Of a stretch of 9,231 bases of DNA, positions 1 through 5,354 are shown piece after piece. The notes beneath the pieces are model-generated. The model was not told the origin of the DNA, ran no database searches, and saw only the letters and a list, made by a program, of their open reading frames with translations. The stretch covers positions 1 through 9,231 of the forward strand of contig DBMK01000322.1 of NCBI GenBank assembly GCA_002298885.1, written 5' to 3'. The position numbers and the translations under genes are program-made. Each line of letters starts with the position of its first letter. The first letter of the stretch is position 1. Source of the DNA: Anaerolineaceae bacterium UBA700. GTDB lineage: Bacteria; Chloroflexota; Anaerolineae; Anaerolineales; Anaerolineaceae.

Positions 1-232
1 CAGGTAGAATGCGATTGCCCTGCAGACAGGAAATATTAAGCAGTTAAGCCTCTTAGAATGGGATATACTAATCAGATGGGGGAAAAGTGCACTCCTACTT
101 ATTGTATTGGTTCTCGGGTTAGCTTTTCTCGACGGGAGGGTGGGCGTACCTGCCGGTAATCAAGCGGTGTTATACTGTTAGTTGGCAGCAGCATCTTAGC
201 GATTTCATAATTATGGACTGCGGATTTAGAAT
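1..232. other. Non-coding upstream region
   Basis: This AT-richer stretch has stop codons in all forward frames and no convincing reverse-strand gene, so I see no coding sequence. It holds two TATACT hexamers (64-69 and 171-176), the second of which is a better promoter candidate, and a short direct repeat TTAAGC at 36-41 and 44-49. No tRNA-like or terminator-like fold stands out by eye. Confidence 0.6.
168..176 (+). promoter_or_regulatory. Possible extended -10 promoter for the first gene
   Basis: TGT followed directly by TATACT matches the extended -10 form (TGn-TATAAT) with five of six bases in the hexamer. No good -35 box lies 16-18 bases upstream, which is usual for extended -10 promoters. 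Transcription would begin near 183, leaving an untranslated leader of about 50 bases before the ATG at 233. This is an inference from consensus only. Confidence 0.4.
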
Positions 233-862
233 ATGAGCATGGAAAAGAATATCTCATCGCACCCACCGGTAGTCTTAAGCGAACGCCTGCGCGTTATGTT
301 CCGACCAATGCTCGAACGGATCGGCCAACTGGGAGTGCGTCTGGGGATCGACCCGGACGCAGTCACCGTGGTTGGGCTGCTGGTGGTGCTGGGGGCGGCG
401 GTGCTGGCGGCGGCGGGCAGTTTCCTGGCTGCCGGCATCGTGCTGATCCTGGGGGCGCCGCTGGATACGCTGGACGGGGCCATCGCGCGGGCCATGGGGC
501 GCAAGAACCGCTTCGGCGCCCTGCTCGATTCGACCCTCGACCGCTACGGGGACGGGTTCCTGTTCTGCGGGCTGGGATATTATTTCGCATCCCACGGCCA
601 GATGGTCGAAATGGGGCTGGCCCTCCTGGCATTGGTGGGCGCCTACGTGGTCAGCTACGTGCGGGCGCGCGCCGAGGGGTTGGGAATCGGGTCGATCAAG
701 GCCGGCCTGTTCGATCGCCTGGTGCGCACGGTGATTTTGATCGCTGCCTTGCTCACGGGCTGGGTTGTGCCGGGGTTGGTCGTCCTGGCGCTCGGCAACA
801 ACCTTACGGCCGTGCAGCGCATCATTATGGCCCGGCGCATGACCCGCTCCGACGGGAAATGA
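233..862 (+). CDS. CDP-alcohol phosphatidyltransferase family membrane protein
   Basis: This 209-residue integral membrane enzyme would transfer the phosphatidyl group from a CDP-activated lipid to an alcohol acceptor at the cytoplasmic membrane face. The full family signature D-x2-D-G-x2-A-R-x8-G-x3-D-x3-D is present at D78, D81, G82, A85, R86, G95, D99 and D103. These acidic residues bind two metal ions, and D103 is the expected catalytic base. Several hydrophobic segments follow (about 45-75, 107-120, 126-143, 163-188). The length fits the family. The sequence around the signature and the R-rich loop near 144-165 resemble inositol-phosphate-type synthases (bacterial PgsA1 or archaetidylinositol phosphate synthase) as much as phosphatidylglycerophosphate synthase, so the acceptor alcohol is uncertain. 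The start at 233 has no strong SD; an in-frame ATG at 239 is an alternative. The next gene begins 30 bases downstream. Confidence 0.9.
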   Translation: MSMEKNISSHPPVVLSERLRVMFRPMLERIGQLGVRLGIDPDAVTVVGLLVVLGAAVLAAAGSFLAAGIVLILGAPLDTLDGAIARAMGRKNRFGALLDSTLDRYGDGFLFCGLGYYFASHGQMVEMGLALLALVGAYVVSYVRARAEGLGIGSIKAGLFDRLVRTVILIAALLTGWVVPGLVVLALGNNLTAVQRIIMARRMTRSDGK

Positions 863-892
863 GCCGGGCATGGCAGAAAAAGGGGGAGTGAC

Positions 893-1978
893 ATGTATAT
901 CGGAGTAATTCACAGTCCAGTGGAGAAAGTCTCTCCGGCCCGGCAGAAAGAGATCCGGGCTGAATGGGAGATATTCAGAATCGCTCGCTCCGTGCAGGAG
1001 GCGCTCGAACAATACGGCCACCGGGTGGAGCAGGTGAGCCTCGAAGCGGACGGATTCGACAGGCTGGCCCGGTTCGATTGGGTTTTCAACCTGGCGGAAA
1101 GCGTGAACGGATTCCCGCTGGCGGATTTCGAGGTGGCGCGGACGCTGGAAGAGCTGGGGATTCCGTTTACCGGGTCGGGCTCGCAGACGCTGCGAGTTTG
1201 CGCGGATAAGCGCCGGGCCAAGGAAATCATCGGCCAAGAGGGCATCCGCACGCCCGCTTTCCAGACCATCGAGCTCGGAGCGGATATACGGCTGCAAATG
1301 GACTTCCCCTTAATTGTCAAACCTGCCCACGAGGACGCCAGCATCGGAATCACCAGCCGGTCGGTCGTCAAGGACTTACCCGCGCTGGAGCAGCAGGTGC
1401 GCAGGGTCCAGCGGACGTATCGCCAGGCGGCGCTGATTGAGGAATATATCGAGGGCCGGGACATATCCGTATCCTTCATAGGAAACCGCCAGCGGCGCAG
1501 AATCCTGCCGCCCTCGGAGTGCATCTACCTGCCGGGCTATCCCGGTCCGAAGATCCTGACATATGCATCCAAGTGGAAACCGGATTCCCAGGCCTATAAG
1601 CATTCGGTCACACGCTGTCCCTGCGAGCTCGACGATGAAACGCTGGCACGAGTCAACGAGGTTGCCGCCAGGGTTTTCCGGCTGCTGGACTGCCGGGATT
1701 ACGCCCGCGTCGATTTCCGGCTTGCCGGCAAGGGGCTGTACTTGCTCGAAGTAAACCCCAACCCGTGCCTCAGCCCGCACGATTCGGGTTTCCTCACGGC
1801 CTGCCATATCGTTGGGTTGAGTTACGCTGAGGCGATCCATGCAATTCTGGAGCATTCAATAGAAGAGTGGGGCGCTGTACACCAATCCCAAAACAGGAGT
1901 CGCTATGCAAGACATCCGGGTGAGAAGTCTTACCCAAAGAGACCGGCCCATTTTAAAGAGGATCCTGGGCAGGATTGA
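893..1978 (+). CDS. ATP-grasp ligase, D-Ala-D-Ala ligase-like, substrate unknown
   Basis: This 361-residue cytoplasmic protein has the ATP-grasp fold and should couple ATP hydrolysis to amide or peptide bond formation through an acyl phosphate. Visible elements in order: D105-K106 after the N-terminal domain, ATP-binding K143 in VKPA, the loop E147-DASIG-152, E183/E184 in the adenine strand, and metal ligands D274, E286 and N288 (in EVNPNP). It departs from true D-Ala-D-Ala ligases. The N-terminal GG-x-S-x-E-R-E-V-S motif is absent, the first serine of the GSSVG loop is alanine, and the omega-loop Tyr aligns with W228 (in SKWKP). The substrate is therefore probably not two D-alanines. A GGGGGAG Shine-Dalgarno (882-888) supports the ATG at 893. 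The basic, hydrophilic last 25 residues are encoded where the frame overlaps the next gene and look like an unstructured tail. Confidence 0.82.
   Translation: MYIGVIHSPVEKVSPARQKEIRAEWEIFRIARSVQEALEQYGHRVEQVSLEADGFDRLARFDWVFNLAESVNGFPLADFEVARTLEELGIPFTGSGSQTLRVCADKRRAKEIIGQEGIRTPAFQTIELGADIRLQMDFPLIVKPAHEDASIGITSRSVVKDLPALEQQVRRVQRTYRQAALIEEYIEGRDISVSFIGNRQRRRILPPSECIYLPGYPGPKILTYASKWKPDSQAYKHSVTRCPCELDDETLARVNEVAARVFRLLDCRDYARVDFRLAGKGLYLLEVNPNPCLSPHDSGFLTACHIVGLSYAEAIHAILEHSIEEWGAVHQSQNRSRYARHPGEKSYPKRPAHFKEDPGQD
1895..1899 (+). promoter_or_regulatory. Shine-Dalgarno fixing the GNAT gene start
   Basis: AGGAG with a five-base spacer precedes the ATG at 1905. It lies inside the ligase reading frame and shows that the 74-base overlap is not simply a mis-chosen start for the acetyltransferase. 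Confidence 0.7.
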
Positions 1979-2414
1979 ATCATTCCATGCAAAAGACCGG
2001 GCAGTGGCGCTGGAGCTGATTGATATAATTTTGAACGACCCGGCACAAAAGGATTACATGTCGCTGGTCAGCGAGGATGAGGCCGGCCGGGTGAACGGGT
2101 TCATTTGTTTTGGGCCAACTCCCCTGACCAAAGGCACCTACGATATTTACTGGGTGGCTGTGGATCCGGAAACCGCCGGTAAAGGAGTAGGCGCCCGTCT
2201 TTTGCACAGCGTTGAAGCACGGCTACGCAAGAAGCATGGCAGGTTGGTGATCATCGAGACTTCCTCAGAAGAGGATTACCGGCGGGCGCGCAAGTTTTAC
2301 GAGAAGAATGGCTACCAGCTCGCCGAGCGGATCGCGGATTTTTATCGGGTTGGAGAAGACCGGGTTACCTACATCAAGCGACTGCCGGCAAGAACGGGGC
2401 AAAAGGGCGTTTAG
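1905..2414 (+). CDS. GNAT family N-acetyltransferase
   Basis: This 169-residue protein has the usual single-domain GNAT length and should transfer an acetyl group from acetyl-CoA to an amine. The acetyl-CoA pyrophosphate loop lies at 86-100 (VDPETAGKGVGARLL): the Q/R-x-x-G-x-G motif keeps G94 and G96, with alanine at the first position. Strand beta4 just before it reads YDIYWVAV (79-86), and the C-terminal FYEKNGY (131-137) supplies the tyrosine expected to act near the CoA thiol. The end of strand beta5 is IIETSSE (116-122), a form common in this subgroup. The substrate is not evident. The gene starts inside the 3' end of the ATP-grasp ligase and is surely co-transcribed with it, so it may acetylate the ligase product or its precursor. 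This link is inference. No clear terminator hairpin follows the stop. Confidence 0.88.
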   Translation: MQDIRVRSLTQRDRPILKRILGRIESFHAKDRAVALELIDIILNDPAQKDYMSLVSEDEAGRVNGFICFGPTPLTKGTYDIYWVAVDPETAGKGVGARLLHSVEARLRKKHGRLVIIETSSEEDYRRARKFYEKNGYQLAERIADFYRVGEDRVTYIKRLPARTGQKGV

Positions 2415-2465
2415 GGTATAAATTATCATATTATTTCAGGGATTAAAATAAGTGTCCGTAACCAC

Positions 2466-2493
2466 TTGAATTTTGGCCTCTTTGTGCTACACT
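2466..2493 (+). promoter_or_regulatory. Possible housekeeping-sigma promoter of the liv operon
   Basis: TTGAAT (2466-2471) serves as the -35 element, followed by a 16-base spacer that ends in TGC and then TACACT (2488-2493) as an extended -10 element. Transcription would start near 2500. The match to consensus is good but unproven. Confidence 0.45.
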
Positions 2494-2630
2494 TTTTCTT
2501 AACACGTTTTTGACCTTTAAACTCCCTATCTGCATTTGCCTGAACTTAATAATACAGGGCACCTTTGAAATAATTGAAGCAGCCGCAATTACCAGAAGGA
2601 AACTGAGATTTTAGAAAACTTCGATGGACC

Positions 2631-2640
2631 TGGACGTCCA
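2631..2640. repeat. 10-bp perfect palindrome in the livK leader
   Basis: TGGACGTCCA reads the same on both strands and lies about 130 bases downstream of the inferred transcription start. The preceding ATGGAC (2624-2629) can alternatively pair with GTCCAT (2636-2641) as a weak hairpin. It could be a repressor operator, but a 10-bp palindrome can arise by chance. Confidence 0.35.
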
Positions 2641-2775
2641 TTATTTTGAATTTACCCGTGAAAGATGGCTTCAAGACCAGAAAGGAGGAAATGGCAAAAA
2701 TAACGACCAATCCAAGCGCCTCATCACAGCCCGCATCGCAGCCAAAAGGCCCAAGGCAGATCCAACCCAATGGAA

Positions 2776-2782
2776 GTAGGAG
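2776..2782 (+). promoter_or_regulatory. Shine-Dalgarno deciding the livK start
   Basis: GTAGGAG sits seven bases before the ATG at 2790, which begins directly with a signal peptide. This supports 2790 over the upstream in-frame ATGs at 2646 and 2691. The TAG inside this site is the stop codon of the 51-codon leader frame. Confidence 0.65.
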
Positions 2783-2789
2783 AATCCAG

Positions 2790-4025
2790 ATGAAAAATCG
2801 TCCATTCAGTATTTTGAGCGTATTCGTCATCCTAGCCATGCTGGCAGCCGGTTGTGCGCCAGCCGCAACTCAGCCTGCCGCCGCCGGCCCGACCACGCCT
2901 CCACAGGCTGCCCTGGGAACGATCAAGGTTGCCACCCAGAGCCCGCTTTCGGGCAGCCAATCCGTCGTCGGCGTTGGCATTAAGAACGGCGCCGAACTTG
3001 CCATGGCCCAGCTCAGCGATGCGCTGACCAAGATGGGCTTCAAAGTGGAACTGGCAGCCTTCGACGACCAGGCGGACCCCAACACGGGTGTTGCCAATGC
3101 CAAGAAGATCGTTTCCGATCCGGCCATCCTGTGCGTGGTGGGGCATTACAACTCCGGCGTGCAGATCCCGTCCTCCGAGGAATACCATAACGCCGGCCTG
3201 GCCAACGTCTCCCCGGCCAACACCAACCCCAAGGTGACCGACCGCGGCTACCTGGAAGTGAACCGCATCGTCGGCCGCGACGACACGCAGGGCGCGGTGG
3301 GTGCCCAGTTCGCCAAGGGCAAGGGCATCACCTCCGTCTACGTTCTGCACGACAAGACGACCTATGGACAGGGCATCGCCACTTTCTTCCAGGCCGAAGC
3401 CCAGAAGCAGGGTCTCAAGGTGCTGGGATTTGAGGGCACCACTGAAAAAGCCAATTTCGATCCGATCCTGTCTCCGGCGCTGGGCGCCAAGCCGGATGCG
3501 ATCTACCTGGGCGGTATGTTCGACCAGTGGTCTGTGTTGATCAAGCAGGCCCGAGAAAAAGGCTACACGGGCATGTTCATCAGCGACGATGGCTTTGATT
3601 CGTCCGATTCGGCCAAGATTGCCGGCGATTCGCTGACCAGCGGCGCGGGTACGTTCTACTCCACCGTTTCTGGTCCTGCCAGCGCCTATCCGGGCACGGC
3701 CAAATTCCAGGCGGATTACAAAGCCAAATACAACTCAGACCCGACACCGTTTGCGGCCCAAGGTTACGACTCGATGGGCATCTGCCTGAAGGCAATCGAG
3801 AACGCCGCCGTGGCTGCCGGCAACAAGACGCCGACCCGGAACGCAGTGGCCCAGGCTATTCGCGCTCTGAAGGATTACCCTGGTATTACCGGCCCGGTTA
3901 ATTTCAACTCCAAGGGCGATATGACCGAAGCCAAATACTTTGTCATCCAGGTAATTTCGGGCGATCCGGCCAAGTGGGCTGACAATACGATTACCCAAAC
4001 GTTGACAATCGCTCCACCACAGTAA
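2790..4025 (+). CDS. livK: Branched-chain amino acid ABC transporter substrate-binding lipoprotein
   Basis: This 411-residue extracytoplasmic binding protein (Leu/Ile/Val-binding family, type I periplasmic fold) delivers a hydrophobic amino acid to LivHM. Residues 1-21 form a lipoprotein signal peptide (KNR charge, hydrophobic core 7-20) ending in AAG-C22. An Ala/Pro/Thr-rich linker to about 42 tethers the protein to the membrane. The domain starts at 44 (TIKVATQSPLSG). Familiar landmarks are GHYNSG (118-123), SPANTNP (141-147), HDKTTYGQG (187-195), D267 at the place of the ligand-amine-binding Glu of E. coli LivJ, and GYDS (325-328). Substrate range cannot be read exactly; other LIV-family ligands such as polar amino acids, amides or urea remain possible, but the gene neighbours favour amino acids. 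The start is chosen by SD and signal peptide. A longer reading from 2691 would put 33 polar residues before the signal peptide. Confidence 0.93.
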   Translation: MKNRPFSILSVFVILAMLAAGCAPAATQPAAAGPTTPPQAALGTIKVATQSPLSGSQSVVGVGIKNGAELAMAQLSDALTKMGFKVELAAFDDQADPNTGVANAKKIVSDPAILCVVGHYNSGVQIPSSEEYHNAGLANVSPANTNPKVTDRGYLEVNRIVGRDDTQGAVGAQFAKGKGITSVYVLHDKTTYGQGIATFFQAEAQKQGLKVLGFEGTTEKANFDPILSPALGAKPDAIYLGGMFDQWSVLIKQAREKGYTGMFISDDGFDSSDSAKIAGDSLTSGAGTFYSTVSGPASAYPGTAKFQADYKAKYNSDPTPFAAQGYDSMGICLKAIENAAVAAGNKTPTRNAVAQAIRALKDYPGITGPVNFNSKGDMTEAKYFVIQVISGDPAKWADNTITQTLTIAPPQ

Positions 4026-4040
4026 AAAATGCTTTTCCCA

Positions 4041-4078
4041 GGGGAGTCTTTAGCGGCGTTGGCTGCTAAAGACTCCCC
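4041..4078 (+). terminator. Strong intercistronic stem-loop between livK and livH (no U-tract)
   Basis: GGGGAGTCTTTAGC (4041-4054) is exactly complementary to 4065-4078, a 14-bp perfect stem. A G-T pair and two G-C pairs extend it inward to about 17 bp, closed by a GTTG loop (4058-4061). It begins 15 bases after the livK stop. The sequence after it (GTTCGTGTGG) has no run of T, so full intrinsic termination is unlikely. A role as partial terminator or as a 3' barrier that stabilises livK mRNA fits the usual need for excess binding protein. Confidence 0.6.
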
Positions 4079-4133
4079 GTTCGTGTGGAGATGAATCTCG
4101 GGGCCTGGCCAAAACAGGTATGGCCTCATTTTA

Positions 4134-5345
4134 ATGAACCGGAGCGTTTCAACCTGGGGTAAACGCATGAGAAGAAGATCCTTTGCGGCCACGTTCTTAA
4201 GAGAAATTTTTCGCCCGGTTGGGCAGATTCTGTTATTTATACTCGTCACCGGATTGGTGCTTTCCGGTTTTATGCTCCTGCTCGCGTTGCTCCTGCGCGG
4301 CTCGGCGGTCGATCAGGCCCTGGTGGCCCGCAGCAGCGTGGACCTGTTCACGTATACAGTGGGCAACCTGCCGCAGGTGCTGCTGGACGGCATAACCCTT
4401 GGATTCGTCTATGCCGCCATCGCCCTGGGCTATACCATGGTGTATGGCGTTTTGGAATTCATCAACTTCGCCCACAGTGAAATCTTCGCCATCGGCGCGT
4501 TTGTAGGCGTGGAGGTGTTGACGGCCCTGGACGGCGCCGGGGTGCTGCGCAGCAGCTCGACCGTGGGCGCCTACGCCTGGCTGATCTTTGCCATGTTTTG
4601 CGGCATGGCGGCTTCCGGCCTGACGGCGGTGTTGATGGAGCGCATCGCCTACCGGCCGCTGCGCAACGCGCCTCGCCTGGTGCCGTTGATCTCGGCCATC
4701 GGCGTTTCCTTCTTCCTGCAAGACCTCATCCGCCTGGTGGAGAGCCTGACTACGGGCCAGTTCTACCGGGTGATCCCAAGCTTCGGCAATTTTGAGAGCC
4801 GGGTGCAGCTTGCCAGCTTCCCGCTGGCAGGGTCGACGGTCACCATCGGCATCCAGAATAAGTCGATCCTGGTCATCGTGGCAGCCATGCTGATGCTGGT
4901 TGGGCTGAACTACCTGGTGAACGCCACCAAGCTGGGCAAAGCCATCCGCTCGGTGGCGCAGGACCGCAACTCCGCCAGCCTGATGGGCATCAACGTCAAC
5001 CAGATCATTTCGGCCACCTTCCTTATCGGCGGCGCGCTGGGAGGGGCGGCGGGTTTGATGTTTGCACTCAAATTCACCCGCATCGACCCGTACATGGGCT
5101 TTTTCCCGGGCATCAAGGCTTTCACCGCAGCCGTGCTGGGCGGGATTGGAAATCTTACCGGCGCACTGCTGGGGGGCATCGTGCTGGGTATGCTGGAGAC
5201 GTTCGCCGGTTCGTACCTGTCCGTGTACACGAATGGGGCAGCCGGGGCCGAGTATACCGACATATTAGCCTTCGGCATTTTGATCCTGGTGCTGATCTTC
5301 CGGCCCACCGGCCTGCTCGGCGAGCAGGTAGGGCAGAAGGCATAG
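4134..5345 (+). CDS. livH: Branched-chain amino acid ABC transporter permease LivH
   Basis: This 403-residue polytopic membrane protein is one of the two channel subunits of the LIV importer. The LivH signature runs through G90-FVYAAIALGYTMVYG-105, then EFINFAHSEIFAIGAF (108-123). The cytoplasmic coupling loop facing the ATPases is KAIRSVAQDRNSASLMGI (269-286), and AAVLGGIGNLTGALLGG (332-348) follows. It is about 95 residues longer than E. coli LivH (308): there is an added N-terminal hydrophobic helix at about 30-54 before the canonical domain begins near 75. The start is uncertain. The ATG at 4134 lacks an SD, while an in-frame ATG at 4167 (residue 12) has GGGG six to ten bases upstream. 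Both keep the extra helix. The livM SD overlaps its stop codon, indicating translational coupling. Confidence 0.93.
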   Translation: MNRSVSTWGKRMRRRSFAATFLREIFRPVGQILLFILVTGLVLSGFMLLLALLLRGSAVDQALVARSSVDLFTYTVGNLPQVLLDGITLGFVYAAIALGYTMVYGVLEFINFAHSEIFAIGAFVGVEVLTALDGAGVLRSSSTVGAYAWLIFAMFCGMAASGLTAVLMERIAYRPLRNAPRLVPLISAIGVSFFLQDLIRLVESLTTGQFYRVIPSFGNFESRVQLASFPLAGSTVTIGIQNKSILVIVAAMLMLVGLNYLVNATKLGKAIRSVAQDRNSASLMGINVNQIISATFLIGGALGGAAGLMFALKFTRIDPYMGFFPGIKAFTAAVLGGIGNLTGALLGGIVLGMLETFAGSYLSVYTNGAAGAEYTDILAFGILILVLIFRPTGLLGEQVGQKA

Positions 5346-5354
5346 GAGCAAACC

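Larger units (their letters stand above)
2415..2789 (+). promoter_or_regulatory. Promoter and long leader region upstream of livK
   Basis: This 375-base AT-richer spacer holds the likely liv promoter (2466-2493), a TTGACC box at 2510-2515 with no well-spaced partner, and a perfect 10-bp palindrome TGGACGTCCA (2631-2640). It also has a strong AGGAGG at 2683-2688 followed two bases later by an in-frame ATG, and the livK Shine-Dalgarno at 2778-2782. A 51-codon open frame (2624-2779) crosses the last part. If the promoter call is right, the leader is about 290 bases, long enough for post-transcriptional control. I recognise no known riboswitch. Confidence 0.5.

Noticed and set aside
64..69. TATACT hexamer as a promoter
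   Set aside because: It has neither an extended TGn element nor a suitable -35 box; the copy at 171-176 is better placed and better formed.
275..1297. Long minus-strand open frame of 340 codons across the phosphatidyltransferase and ligase
   Set aside because: It lies antisense to two genes with full family motifs, spans the gap between them, and has a His/Gln/Arg/Pro-rich composition typical of a shadow frame in GC-rich DNA.
2510..2515. TTGACC as a -35 element of livK
   Set aside because: No -10-like hexamer occurs 16-18 bases downstream; the nearest, TAATAA at 2547, is about 31 bases away.
2522..2614. Ile/Leu-containing open stretch (LNLIIQGTFEIIEAAAI) ending at TAG 2612-2614, considered as a LIV attenuator peptide
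   Set aside because: No ATG or GTG starts it, no SD precedes it, and no terminator/antiterminator pair is evident downstream.
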